64,000 nucleotides of DNA from Saccharothrix espanaensis DSM 44229 (GTDB lineage: Bacteria > Actinomycetota > Actinomycetes > Mycobacteriales > Pseudonocardiaceae), in contig NC_019673.1 of the NCBI RefSeq assembly GCF_000328705.1, forward strand, positions 4,154,001 to 4,218,000. Reading direction: 5' to 3'. The notes under the pieces were generated by a model. It worked only from the letters and a program-made list of their open reading frames with translations. It was not told the DNA's origin and searched no databases. Every line of letters begins with the position of its first letter. The first letter of the stretch is position 1. The position numbers were made by a program, and so were the translations under genes. Below, in pieces: positions 7,978 to 16,448 of this stretch.

Positions 7978-9618
7978 CGCCGAGAGGTCCGGGGCGGAGG
8001 TGGACACCGTGGGTGCGTCCTCCGAAGCGGGCACCTTGACCTGCCGGGTGAGGGTCGGGTGCCCGTCCGGCGTCGGTGCCGGGCTCGGATCCGGTGCCTG
8101 GTTCGGTGCCTGGTTCGGTACCGGCGGCGCGACGGCCGGGGTCTCCCGGAGCGTGGGCCGCGGCACCGGGGCCTGGGCGGTGGGGAAGGGCTGCGGCATC
8201 ACCGCGGTCGGCTTGGGCGGTGCGGGGTGCGGTGCCGGTTGTTGGGCCCACGGCGAGACCTGCGGGTACCCGCCGCCCGGGGTCGCCGCGTACCCGCCCG
8301 GCGGCGTCGCGGTGGGGTACCCGCCCGCCGGAGTGGCCGCGTACCCGCCTGCCGGGGTGGCCGGCGCGTACCCGCCGGCCGGAGTGCTGGGTGTCGTCGA
8401 GGGGTACCCGCCGGCCGGGACGGCGGCGGGAGCCTTGGCCGCGGCGGCGGCGCGCTTGCGGCGGCTGACGACGATCGCGGTGCCCGCCGTCGCGGTGGCC
8501 ACCGCGACGCAGCCGCAGACGATCGCGAAGATCAGCAGCAGCGTGGTGGGCGAACTGCCCGGCACGCCGCCCTTGTCGGTGGCCTGCTTGAGGTAGTCGG
8601 CGGCCTGCTGGTTGCCCGGGGCACCCGCCAGCGCGGCGGCGAAGTACGTTGCCGCGCCGTCGTAGTCGCCCTCGAAAAAGCGGTCCAGCCCGGTCCGGTA
8701 GTCCTCGTCGTGCTGCCCGATCCCGGCCTTGACCTCCTTGCCCTTAAGCACCTCGGACAGGGTCTGGGAGGAGGCGGCGAAGTTGAACGACTGGGTCTCG
8801 CCCGGCGAGCCCTGGCTGACCAGGCCGACGATCCCGCCGCGCATGTCGACCACCGGGCCGCCGCTCATGCCGTGCGTGGCCGCCGCGCTGAACTCGTAGA
8901 ACGGCCGCCCGCCCTGGGTGCGCTTGGCCGAGATCTGGCCGTTCTTGTTGCTGGGCTCCAGGCTCGGGTCGACGGTCTTGTCGGTCGAGCCGGGGTAGCC
9001 GATGGCCAGGATCGGCGTGCCGACCGGGGTCTGGTCCTGGCGCACTTCGAGGGAGGGCAGGTTCTCCCGGGGGATCTTGAGCACCGCCACGTCGCCGTCG
9101 CCGGGCGCGACCAGGTCGACCACCGTCGCCGGCGCGACGTCGCGCACCTGCTCGGCGTCGCGCTTCTCCATCCGCTCGACCTGGATCTGCCGGTCCACCG
9201 GGCTGTCCGGGTCGAACCCCTCGGCGAGCCCGTTCTCGGCGAACTGCTGCCGCGCCTTGGCCACGTCCCGGACCCGGCCCGCCTTGGTCAGGTCGGCGAT
9301 GGCCGCGTCGAACAGCGCGCCACCGCCGCCCAGCGGTCCGGTGTGGACGCAGTGGCTGGCCGTGGCGACGTACCCGTCCGGGCTGATGATCGCGCCGCTG
9401 CACGAGGTCTTGACCTCGTAGCCGTCGGTGCCGCCGAACACCTCGCCGGTCTTCTTGTCGCGCACCCAGCCGTGCCAGGTGACCGAGATGTAGACGATGC
9501 CCGGCCGGGCCACGGCGGCGGCCCGCTCCTCCGGGCTGGACGGCTGCGCGGCCGCGACGGGCAGCGGCGTCAACGCCAGCAGCGCGACCACGCCGAGCAG
9601 GGCCTTCATCCGCGCCAT
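7753..9618 (-). CDS. Secreted/membrane-anchored trypsin-like serine protease
   Basis: A 621-aa protein. After a signal peptide (MARMKALLGVVALLALTPLP) comes a trypsin-fold protease with the three catalytic elements visible: His in VATASHCVHTG, Asp in GDGDVAVLKI and Ser in THGMSGGPVVD, the pattern of HtrA/V8-like proteases. A short TPR-like segment (GLDRFFEGDYDGAATYFAAAL) follows, then a membrane helix (LLLIFAIVCGCVAVATA) and a long Pro/Gly/Tyr-rich tail with PAGGY repeats that would be cytoplasmic. Start ATG 9618 overlaps the upstream stop (TGATG), so translation is coupled. The last ~75 codons lie antisense to the small membrane protein gene; a frameshift or late stop is possible. Confidence 0.85.
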   Translation of the reverse strand: MARMKALLGVVALLALTPLPVAAAQPSSPEERAAAVARPGIVYISVTWHGWVRDKKTGEVFGGTDGYEVKTSCSGAIISPDGYVATASHCVHTGPLGGGGALFDAAIADLTKAGRVRDVAKARQQFAENGLAEGFDPDSPVDRQIQVERMEKRDAEQVRDVAPATVVDLVAPGDGDVAVLKIPRENLPSLEVRQDQTPVGTPILAIGYPGSTDKTVDPSLEPSNKNGQISAKRTQGGRPFYEFSAAATHGMSGGPVVDMRGGIVGLVSQGSPGETQSFNFAASSQTLSEVLKGKEVKAGIGQHDEDYRTGLDRFFEGDYDGAATYFAAALAGAPGNQQAADYLKQATDKGGVPGSSPTTLLLIFAIVCGCVAVATATAGTAIVVSRRKRAAAAAKAPAAVPAGGYPSTTPSTPAGGYAPATPAGGYAATPAGGYPTATPPGGYAATPGGGYPQVSPWAQQPAPHPAPPKPTAVMPQPFPTAQAPVPRPTLRETPAVAPPVPNQAPNQAPDPSPAPTPDGHPTLTRQVKVPASEDAPTVSTSAPDLSALPVVLGGDPQRGGERDADQADRREGGSAGDHQADDQTQPRRRHVEPGTPLAGQPGADQGGDGDQAHDGDEGRQP

Positions 9619-10262
9619 CAGCCGTACACCCCACTTCCGTCGGTGCGCGCCCAGCGCGCCCGGTAGCCGGCGGGGTTCGTCTCCGCGGCCTGGTTGCCCT
9701 CGCACGCGTAGTCGTCCACCTCGTTGAGGTCCTGTTTGGCCTCCTGCGGCTGGGTGGCGATCAGCCCCCGCTGGTCGTAGAAGGAGTACGTGATGGTGGT
9801 GTTCGTCCGGGACAGGTAGGTGAGCTGCTTGTCGGTCGCCTTCCACTTGAACTCGTTGGTCCCGTTGGCCACGATCTTGAGCTCGTTGCCCTGGTGGGTC
9901 CCGGTCAGCGTCACGTTGTCCTGGCGCTCGGTGCCGGTCCCGTCGGGCCGGAACTCGTAGTGCCGGCCGCTGCTGGAGAACAGGATCGGGTCGGCGTCGT
10001 TGTAGAACTTCACCATCGACTGCTCCTCGACCGTGAGCCAGGAGCCGACCAGGCACAGCGGGAGCCCGGCGGCGCGGGGCTGCCCGGACTCGCGGGGGGT
10101 GGGGGACGGCCGTTCGCCCGACTCGGCGGCACTGCCGCGACTCGGGCCGGCTTTGGCCACGGCGACGACGGTCAGCACCGACGCCGCCACGACAGCGGTC
10201 GCGGCGACCGCGAACAGGCTCACGACGACGGACTTCGCCGGCGGACGGGACGAATCACTCAC
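9618..10262 (-). CDS. Membrane-anchored lipocalin-like domain protein
   Basis: A 214-aa protein starting at GTG 10262. An N-terminal membrane helix (VVVSLFAVAATAVVAASVLT) is followed by a Ser/Pro-rich linker and an extracytoplasmic domain beginning LCLVGSWLTVEE and continuing with beta strands HYEFRPDGTGTE, GNELKIVANGTNEFKWKA and LTYLSRTNTTITYSFY, the repeated strand pattern of lipocalin-like domains. It is the first gene of a two-gene operon: its TGA overlaps the protease ATG by one base. It may present or inhibit the protease, or bind a small ligand; function unknown. Confidence 0.7.
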   Translation of the reverse strand: MSDSSRPPAKSVVVSLFAVAATAVVAASVLTVVAVAKAGPSRGSAAESGERPSPTPRESGQPRAAGLPLCLVGSWLTVEEQSMVKFYNDADPILFSSSGRHYEFRPDGTGTERQDNVTLTGTHQGNELKIVANGTNEFKWKATDKQLTYLSRTNTTITYSFYDQRGLIATQPQEAKQDLNEVDDYACEGNQAAETNPAGYRARWARTDGSGVYG

Positions 10263-10440
10263 GGTCCCATGGTATTGACCGGGTCCGCCGCGCCGGAGCG
10301 GAACGGTGCGGAAGTTTCCGACCTGTTGTCCGCCCCGGTGCGGTCCCACCGGGATCGTCGCCGGTCGCGATGGTTCATACAGCGCAACGCGGTTGGACAT
10401 CCGGCCGCCGGCTCACTCGCGGGAGGGATGTGCGGTTCCC

Positions 10441-10508
10441 TCACGTCAGGGCCGCCCACGTCCGGGCCGCCCACGTCCGGGTTGTCCACATCATGGCCGC
10501 CCACGTCA
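10441..10508. repeat. Degenerate 15-bp tandem repeat downstream of the ECF sigma gene
   Basis: About four copies of a GGCCGCCCACGTCCG-like 15-mer lie directly after the stop of the sigma factor gene. On the minus strand one frame reads DVGGP-type pentapeptides from a GTG at 10504 that almost touches the sigma stop codon. The period equals that of the 26.8-kb array. Whether it is translated is unknown; coding support beyond the repeat is poor. Confidence 0.6.
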
Positions 10509-11363
10509 GGCGGGCACGGCGATCTCCAGCCGGGCCAGCCGGCGCGGGTCGGCGATCACCTCGAACCGCGCTACCCGGCCGTCGACCACGTCGATCGCCA
10601 GGGCCAGCACGAGCCGCCCGAACGGCGCGACGACCGCGCCCACCGCCCCGTCGACCAGCGCGGGCGAGGCGTACCGGGACTTGGCGGCCAGCACGACGGC
10701 CTCCTCCGCGACCACGTGCGCGCCGCGCACCACGACCGGCGTGCCCGGCGGCACGGTGGCCGGGTCGGCGACCCGCACCACGTCCGGTGCGAGCACGGCC
10801 AGCAGCCCGGCCAGGTCCCCGGTGCGCGCGGCGGCCAGGAACGCCTCCACCACCCGCCGGTGCCCGACGACCTCGGCTTCGGGCAGCCGGGGCGTGCCCC
10901 GGACCCGCTGCCGGGCGCGGCTGGCGAGCTTCTTCGCGGTCACCGTGGTGCGGCCGACGATCGGCGCGATCTCGTCGAACGGCACCGCGAACAGGTCGTG
11001 CAGCACGAACGCCACCCGTTCGGCGGGCGCGAGCGCGTCCAGCACGACCAGCAGCGCCCGCCCCACCGACTCGGCCAGCAGCAGTTCCTGCTCGGGGTCG
11101 GCGTCCGACGGCCGGTCGGGCACCTGGCCGACCGGCACCTCCGGCCGGGACCGGCGGGCGCGCAGCACGTCCAGGCACACCCGCGACACGACGGTGCGCA
11201 GCCACGCGGCCAGGTTGTCGACCTCGTCCGCGTCGACCCGGCTCAGCCGCAGCCACGTCTCCTGCACCGCGTCCTCGGCCTCGGCCGACGACCCGAGCAT
11301 CCGGTACGCGACCGCGCGCAACCGCGCCCGGTGCGTCTCGAAGAGCTCCGCCAACTCGTCCAT
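10506..11363 (-). CDS. ECF41-type RNA polymerase sigma factor (SigJ-like)
   Basis: A 285-aa sigma factor. Region 2 carries AYRMLGSSAEAEDAVQETWL, region 4 carries PFDEIAPIVGRTTVTAKKLA followed by SRARQRVRG, the hallmark of the ECF41 group. The last ~110 residues form a SnoaL/NTF2-like domain (VVEAFLAAARTGDLAGLLAVL) which in ECF41 proteins regulates the sigma factor in place of an anti-sigma. ATG 11363. It is divergent from an old-yellow-enzyme homologue across a 78-bp gap; ECF41 genes are commonly linked to oxidoreductase or carboxymuconolactone-decarboxylase-like genes that they transcribe, so the reductase is the obvious target. Confidence 0.93.
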   Translation of the reverse strand: MDELAELFETHRARLRAVAYRMLGSSAEAEDAVQETWLRLSRVDADEVDNLAAWLRTVVSRVCLDVLRARRSRPEVPVGQVPDRPSDADPEQELLLAESVGRALLVVLDALAPAERVAFVLHDLFAVPFDEIAPIVGRTTVTAKKLASRARQRVRGTPRLPEAEVVGHRRVVEAFLAAARTGDLAGLLAVLAPDVVRVADPATVPPGTPVVVRGAHVVAEEAVVLAAKSRYASPALVDGAVGAVVAPFGRLVLALAIDVVDGRVARFEVIADPRRLARLEIAVPA

Positions 11364-11441
11364 GGGTCACCTTTCCCCGTCGCGCCGCGTCGACTGCTTT
11401 GACGGCCCGGACCCGGGCGAAGTGACAGGAGACGCGTACCG

Positions 11442-12425
11442 ATGACCGACATCACAACCGCCCGACCGCTGCTGACGCCAGTCGAACTGGGTGGTTTCCG
11501 GCTGCCCAACCGGGTGGTGATGGCCCCGGTGACCAGGGCGCGCGCGGGCGACGGGCTGGTGCCGACCGAACTGCACGCGGTGTACTACGGGCAGCGGGCG
11601 AGCGCCGGGCTGATCGTCACCGAAGGCACGTGGGTGGGGGAGCGGGCGGTGGGGTTCCCCAACGTGCCCGGGGTGTACTCCGACGAGCAGGTGGCCGCGT
11701 GGCGGCGGGTGACCGACGTGGTGCACGCCCTGGGCGGGCGGATCGTCGTGCAGCTGTGGTTCTCCGGTTCGGCGGCTCCGCACGAGATGTCCACGGCCGA
11801 CATCCGCGATGTGGTGGCCGATTTCGCCACGGCGGCCGCGCAGGCCCGACGGGCCGGGTTCGACGGTGTCGAGGTGCACGCGGTGGGCGCGTTCCTGCTG
11901 CCGAGGTTCCTCAACGCCCGCACGAACCAGCGCACCGACGGCTACCGGGGCGGGCGGCTGCTGTTCGAGATCGTCGACGAGGTCGGCGCGGTGTGGGGTG
12001 ACGGCCGGGTCGGGGTGCGGATCTCGCCGTACTGGGACGCCGACGAGGGCTTCAGCGCGGACGAGTCCACTGTGGTCGCCTACCAGGAGTACGTGCGCCG
12101 GCTCGGCGATCGTTCGCTGGCGTACCTGCACCTGCGCGGCCCGGAACTCACCGGCCCGGCGCCGGACTTCGCCGACTTCGCGCGCTACCGGGAGGTGTTC
12201 GACGGCCCGATGATCGCGAACCTGGGGTTCGACCGGGAGTCGGGCGACGCGATCGTGGCCGCCGGCGTGGTCGACGCGGTGTCCTACGCCAAGCACTACA
12301 TCGCGAACCCGGACCTGGTGGCGCGGTTCGCGTTGGGCCGCGACCTGTCGCCGGGCGACCCGGAGACGTACTACCAGGGCGGCCCGGAGGGCTACGTGGA
12401 CTACCCGGAGAGCCGCTGGTCGTAG
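11442..12425 (+). CDS. Old yellow enzyme-family flavin oxidoreductase, divergent active site
   Basis: A 327-aa TIM-barrel flavoprotein of the NADH:flavin oxidoreductase/OYE family. The N-terminus LLTPVELGGFRLPNRVVMAP and C-terminal ANPDLVARF...YYQGGPEGYVDYP are canonical. It is about 30-40 residues shorter than usual because the segment after the fourth strand is reduced: QLWHVGR becomes QLWFSGS and runs straight into PHEMSTADI. The substrate-binding HGANGYL motif reads HAVGAFL, keeping His but losing Asn. FMN binding may persist, but classical enone reduction is uncertain. GACAGGAGACG gives a good ribosome site. Confidence 0.9.
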   Translation: MTDITTARPLLTPVELGGFRLPNRVVMAPVTRARAGDGLVPTELHAVYYGQRASAGLIVTEGTWVGERAVGFPNVPGVYSDEQVAAWRRVTDVVHALGGRIVVQLWFSGSAAPHEMSTADIRDVVADFATAAAQARRAGFDGVEVHAVGAFLLPRFLNARTNQRTDGYRGGRLLFEIVDEVGAVWGDGRVGVRISPYWDADEGFSADESTVVAYQEYVRRLGDRSLAYLHLRGPELTGPAPDFADFARYREVFDGPMIANLGFDRESGDAIVAAGVVDAVSYAKHYIANPDLVARFALGRDLSPGDPETYYQGGPEGYVDYPESRWS

Positions 12426-12441
12426 GAGCTGTTCGGGGTCG

Positions 12442-12480
12442 GATCACGTGGTGGAGGACGGGTTCTTCGACCACGTGATC
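12442..12480. terminator. Bidirectional terminator-like hairpin
   Basis: GATCACGTGGT (12442-12452) and ACCACGTGATC (12470-12480) are perfect 11-bp arms around a 17-nt loop, placed between the 3' ends of the convergent reductase and LysR genes. The surrounding 12426-12584 has no gene. Confidence 0.7.
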
Positions 12481-12584
12481 GCTCCTTGCGGGCGCAGCCC
12501 GGCCTTGTCGTAGCGGATACGCCCGGTTGGCCTCGCAGGACTATGCCTTGTTCGCGTGGTTCCCGGGCCCGCGTTCAGGTTCGG

Positions 12585-13496
12585 CTAGACGAGGTTCTCG
12601 AACCGGGCGGAGGCGGTGGCCAGGGCGTCCACGCAGGCGCGGATCGCGCCCCGGTCGTCGTCCTCGGTGCGGTTGACGGCGTAGATCGTGCGGTTGAGGG
12701 CCGGACGGGTGGTGAGCACGCGGACGCCGTCGGGCACGGCGTCGCGGGCCAGGCGGGGGACGACGGCCGCGCCGACGTTGCCCGCCACGAGGGCGAGCTG
12801 GGTGGCGTAGCTGCCGACCGTGCAGCTGATCCGGCTGTGGTTGCCGAACTGGCGCAGCACCCGCACCAGCCAGTCGTGGCAGCCCGACCCGGCGCACCAC
12901 CCGATCCACGGGATGTCGTCCACCTCCGCGAGGTCCACGGCCTTGCGGTGGGCCAGCCGGTGGGTGGCGGGCAGCACGAGGTCGGCCACGTCGTGCAGCA
13001 GGGCCGTCCGCGACAGGGTCGGCGGCACGACGACCGGCCGGTGCTCCCAGCTCTCCACCACCGCCACGTCCAGCCGGCCGTCCACCACCTGTGGCAGGGT
13101 CTCCTCGGCCTCGCGCTCGTGCAGGGTCACCTCCAGGCCGGGGTGCTGGGCGCGCAGCACCGCGAGCACGGGCGGCAGCAGGGCGTGCACGCTGGTCGCG
13201 ATGGCGCCGACGCGCAGCGGGCCGGTGATGTCGTCGCGCAGCAGTTCCAGTTCCGCGCGGGCCTTCTCGACCTGGGCCAGGATGTCCGCCGCGTGCCCGG
13301 CCAGGACGTGCCCGGCGGTGGTCAGGCGGACGGTGCGGCCGTGCGGTTCCAGCAGGCGCTGGCCGGCCTCGCGTTCCAGCTTCGCCAGTTGCTGGGACAC
13401 CCCGGACGGGGTCACGTGCAGCGCCGACGCCGCCGCCGCGACCGTCCCGTGGGTCGCCACGGCGTGCAGGGCACGCATCCTCTCCAAACCGAACAC
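12585..13496 (-). CDS. LysR-family transcriptional regulator
   Basis: A 303-aa LysR protein. The N-terminal winged helix is intact (MRALHAVATHGTVAAAASAL, then HVTPSGVSQQLAKLEREAG and RLTTAGHVL), followed by a helical linker and a two-subdomain effector-binding region beginning GPLRVGAIATSVHALLPPVL. It is divergent from the EamA transporter at 13544 with a 47-bp gap holding an imperfect palindrome, so it most likely controls that transporter and itself. Effector unknown. Confidence 0.93.
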   Translation of the reverse strand: MFGLERMRALHAVATHGTVAAAASALHVTPSGVSQQLAKLEREAGQRLLEPHGRTVRLTTAGHVLAGHAADILAQVEKARAELELLRDDITGPLRVGAIATSVHALLPPVLAVLRAQHPGLEVTLHEREAEETLPQVVDGRLDVAVVESWEHRPVVVPPTLSRTALLHDVADLVLPATHRLAHRKAVDLAEVDDIPWIGWCAGSGCHDWLVRVLRQFGNHSRISCTVGSYATQLALVAGNVGAAVVPRLARDAVPDGVRVLTTRPALNRTIYAVNRTEDDDRGAIRACVDALATASARFENLV

Positions 13497-13524
13497 AGTA
13501 GGGATGCTACTGGAATCCGCTGAC

Positions 13525-13540
13525 GAACATTCGCTTGTTC
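13525..13540. promoter_or_regulatory. Putative LysR binding site
   Basis: GAACA-N6-TGTTC (13525-13540) is a dyad containing a T-N11-A style core, located between the divergent lysR start (13496) and the transporter start (13544). It lies within four bases of the transporter ATG, so binding could block its translation initiation region or promoter. Assignment to the adjacent LysR is by position. Confidence 0.5.
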
Positions 13541-13543
13541 TTG

Positions 13544-14476
13544 ATGGTCGTGGGCGCTCAGGCTGACCCGGTGACCACGACCGAAGCCCGTCCCGCCGCC
13601 GTCGCGCCCGCCCGGCCGAAGGTGAACCCGGCGCTGCTCGCGTTGACGGGCAGTCTCTGCATCGCGCTGTCCTCGGTGTTCATCAAGGAGTCCGGCACCA
13701 CCGGCTCGACCAGCGCGTTCTGGCGCTGCTTGTTCTCATTGCCGATCCTGGTGGCACTGGTGGTGTGGGAACGGCGGCGCGGCACGGCGGTGCGCCGGAT
13801 CCTGCTGCCGCTGCTCGCGGGCGTCGGCCTGGGGGTCGACTTCGTGCTGTGGGGCGATGCGATCTCGCTGGTGGGCGCGGGCATCGCGACCGTGCTGCTG
13901 TCGGTCCAGGTGGTGATCGTGCCGGTGGTGGCCTACCTGGTGTTCCGTGAACGCCCGTCCACCCGGTTCGTGTGCGCGGTGCCGGTGTTGCTGGGCGGGA
14001 TCGTGCTCGCGGGCGGCCTGGCGGGCACGCCGGCGTTCGGCTCGGACCCGGTGCTGGGCGCGGTGCTCGCGATCGGCGCCGGGATCGGGTTCGCCGGCTA
14101 CCTCGTCCTGATGCGGCACAGCTCCGGGCCGGGCAGCCGGGAGCACACGCTGTTCCTGGCGACCGTGTCGGCCGGGGTGGTGGCGGTCGCGTTGGGCGTG
14201 CCGACCGGGAAGCTCGACCTCGCGCCGGGGTGGCCGGCGTTGGGCTGGCTGCTCGCGCTGGCGCTGGTCGGGCAGGTCGTGGGCTGGCTGCTGATCTCCT
14301 CCGCGCTGCCCCGGATGTCCAGCGCGACCGGCGCGACGCTGATGATGTCGCAGCCCGTCGCGGCGATCCTGCTCGGCATCGGGCTGCTCGGCGAACGACC
14401 GAGCGCGCTGCAACTCGTCGGGTGCCTGGTGGTGCTCGCCGCGGTCGGTTTCGTGAGCACCTCGTCACGCGGGTAA
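13544..14476 (+). CDS. EamA/DMT-family transporter
   Basis: A 310-aa ten-helix transporter of the EamA superfamily, with two halves each of about five helices (first helix ALLALTGSLCIALSSVFIKE; second half ALGWLLALALVGQVVGWLL and LMMSQPVAAILLGIGLLGE). The N-terminal ~25 residues are a soluble Ala/Pro-rich extension. ATG 13544 is chosen; GTG 13571 is an alternative that would remove the extension. No clear Shine-Dalgarno is visible. Divergent from the LysR gene, its likely regulator. Confidence 0.88.
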   Translation: MVVGAQADPVTTTEARPAAVAPARPKVNPALLALTGSLCIALSSVFIKESGTTGSTSAFWRCLFSLPILVALVVWERRRGTAVRRILLPLLAGVGLGVDFVLWGDAISLVGAGIATVLLSVQVVIVPVVAYLVFRERPSTRFVCAVPVLLGGIVLAGGLAGTPAFGSDPVLGAVLAIGAGIGFAGYLVLMRHSSGPGSREHTLFLATVSAGVVAVALGVPTGKLDLAPGWPALGWLLALALVGQVVGWLLISSALPRMSSATGATLMMSQPVAAILLGIGLLGERPSALQLVGCLVVLAAVGFVSTSSRG

Positions 14477-14546
14477 GGGCCTTCCCAGCACCTGAGACGG
14501 CCGTTCGGCCGCACCTGGGATCCGAATCATCTCCCCGAGATCCCTG

Positions 14547-14790
14547 GTGCGGTCGATCGCGCCCGTCGCCGCCGTCGCCCTGCTCGCCGGGTGCAACGCC
14601 GCCGCCACCGGTCCCGCGCCGACCGGCGGCGGGCCCGCGCTGGTGCTGGTCACGCCGAGTCCGGTGGGCGTCAACGACTGTCCCGTTCGGACAGGGCGCG
14701 GAGAAGGCCAAGCCGGGCACCGGTTCCAGCCCGCTGTTCATCGGCGGCGCGAACCCCGTCCAACGACCCGGCGCGGGCCAAGGCGCTCGC
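14547..14790 (+). pseudogene. Remnant of BMP-family substrate-binding lipoprotein
   Basis: A GTG start and a lipoprotein signal (VAAVALLAGC lipobox) are followed by ALVLVTPSPVGVND, the beginning of a BMP-type (basic membrane protein) solute-binding domain. The frame then breaks; PFGQGAEKAKPGTG and SSPLFIGGA resume in another frame, and most of the ~300-residue binding domain is missing. With the two downstream permease remnants this is a decayed nucleoside-type ABC transporter operon. Boundaries are approximate. Confidence 0.65.
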
Positions 14791-15200
14791 CGCCACCCTG
14801 GGCGGGCAGGGCGTCGACGTGGTGCTGGGCGCGGTTGTCGCGGCGGCCGTCGGGCTGGAGACCTCCAGCGCGGTGTGGGCGTTGCTCGCCGGGGCCCTCG
14901 CGGGCGCAGCCTACGCGGCGCCGGCGGCGGTGTGCGAGAACCGGCTCGGGGTGCCGTTGCTGATCAGCACCCTGTTGTTGAGCTGCCCGGCCATTTCGTT
15001 GGCCGGCTACCTGGTCCGGTTCCTGTTGAAGGACAGCGGTTCCAGCCTGCCGCAGAGCGCGCAGCTGCCGCCGGGGGCGCGGTTGCCGGAGTTCGGCGGC
15101 GTCACCTCGGGCATCGTCCTGGTGGTCGTGGTGGCGGCGGTCTGCGCGGTGGTCGACGCGCGCACCCCGGCCGGGTTCGAGGCGCGGGTGATCTTCGACG
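14775..15200 (+). pseudogene. Remnant of BMP-type ABC transporter permease (first subunit)
   Basis: An open frame encodes GVDVVLGAVVAAAVGLETSS, several membrane helices, ENRLGVPLLISTLLLSCPAI and PPGARLPEFG, the pattern of the first permease of nucleoside (YufP-like) ABC importers. It has no start of its own, is joined in frame to debris of the lipoprotein gene, and ends abruptly near GFEARVIFDGG where the second permease begins. Much shorter than the ~350 residues expected. Confidence 0.6.
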
Positions 15201-15723
15201 GTGGACTGGTCGCGCTCGCCCTGACGGCGGTGGCCCCGGTGCTGCTCGCCGCGCTCGGCGGTGGGGTTGACGAGCTTCCTGGTGCGCACGGTGTTCGGCA
15301 CGCAGGGCAGTGTCGCCGACCCGGCGCTGGCCGGGCTGCCGGACCTCGTCGCCGGGCACTCGCCGCTGGTGTTCCTGGCGTGGGCGGTGGTTCCGGTGCT
15401 CGCGCTGTTCCTGCACCGGCACCGTGGGGGCTGCGGTTGCGCGGGGTGGGCGAGGACCCCGCTGCGGCGGCCGACCTCGGCGTGCGCCCGGACCACTACC
15501 GGTACGGCGCGGTGCTCGCGGCGGGCGCGCTGTGCGGGCTGGGCGGCGCGCAACTCGCGCTGGGCTCGGTGACCCTGTTCGCCGAGAACCTGACGGCCGG
15601 GCGCGGCTGGATCGCCGTCGTGGCGGTCCTGCTCGGCCGCGCCCGACCGGTGGGCGTGCTGCTCGCGCTGTTCGCCGGCACCGGGTGGCGGGGCCTGGCC
15701 GGTCGACGCCGCGCGGGCCGGGT
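15200..15723 (+). pseudogene. Remnant of BMP-type ABC transporter permease (second subunit)
   Basis: Pieces of a YufQ-like second permease lie in different frames: DGGLVALALTAVAPVLLAAL, then LTSFLVRTVFGTQGSVADPA and PLVFLAWAVVPVLALFLHRH in a second frame, then LRLRGVGEDPAAAADLGVRP and ALCGLGGAQLALGSVTLFAE in a third. At least two frameshifts and internal deletions are needed to align them. The gene ends at the LysM gene. No ATP-binding subunit is present nearby. Confidence 0.65.
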
Positions 15724-16214
15724 CAGGACTGGGGCACCCGGACGACGTCGCCGGGGTTGATCACGTTCGGGTCGGTGATGGTCTGCGGGTTGGCCGCCAC
15801 CAGCCGGTGGTAGAGGTTGCCGTCGCCGTAGTACTGGACGGCGATCCCCCACAGGGTCTCGCCCGGCTGCACGACGTGCTCCTGGTACACCCGGTAGCCG
15901 GGCACGATCCGCGGGCCCCACACCACCGGCACGATCACCTTGTCGAGCTCCTCGCCGTCCTTCGGCGAGGTCCAGTAGACCTCCACGAACAGCCGGTCGA
16001 GGGTGAACGCCGCGCCGGACACGTCCGCGGTGACCTGGAACTGCCCGTGGCCGCCGATGCCGTCGCCCGCCATGAAGGCCCCGGTGACCTCGTCGTGGCC
16101 CTCGTGCACGCGGTAGTTGAAGCTCGCTTCGAACGCGCCGCCGGCGACCCCGGCGATCTGGATGGAACTGCCGACCAGGTCGTAGGAACGGGGCTGCTGG
16201 ACGTCGATGGACAT
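15723..16214 (-). CDS. Gmad2-like plus LysM domain protein
   Basis: A 163-aa protein. Residues ~8-100 form an immunoglobulin-like domain (YDLVGSSIQIAGVAGGAFEA...NYRVHEGHDEVTGAFMAGDG) resembling the Gmad2 domain of sporulation and germination proteins. Residues ~112-162 are a LysM module: VYQEHVVQPGETLWGIAVQY, followed by NLYHRLVAANP and ITDPNVINPGDVVRVP. LysM binds peptidoglycan or chitin sugars. No signal peptide is visible from ATG 16214, so it may be cytoplasmic or exported by another route. It abuts the transporter remnant convergently. Confidence 0.85.
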   Translation of the reverse strand: MSIDVQQPRSYDLVGSSIQIAGVAGGAFEASFNYRVHEGHDEVTGAFMAGDGIGGHGQFQVTADVSGAAFTLDRLFVEVYWTSPKDGEELDKVIVPVVWGPRIVPGYRVYQEHVVQPGETLWGIAVQYYGDGNLYHRLVAANPQTITDPNVINPGDVVRVPQS

Positions 16215-16448
16215 GGCTGTGCCTTCCGTCGCTCAGAACCGCCGACGCTACCCCTTCACCCGTTAGTAGAGTGACGACCCGGGCTGATTCACCCTTTCGG
16301 TATCGCCGGTTCCGGTGCACCCCGCTTGGCGCAGCGACCTGACCGCAGCATCCGCGCCAGTTGCCGGCTGCGACGACCGATCGGCCGCCGCAGCCGGCGA
16401 ACAACCGTCCTGAGTGGAGGGTGGTCGGGCCGCGCGCGGTCGACCGTG

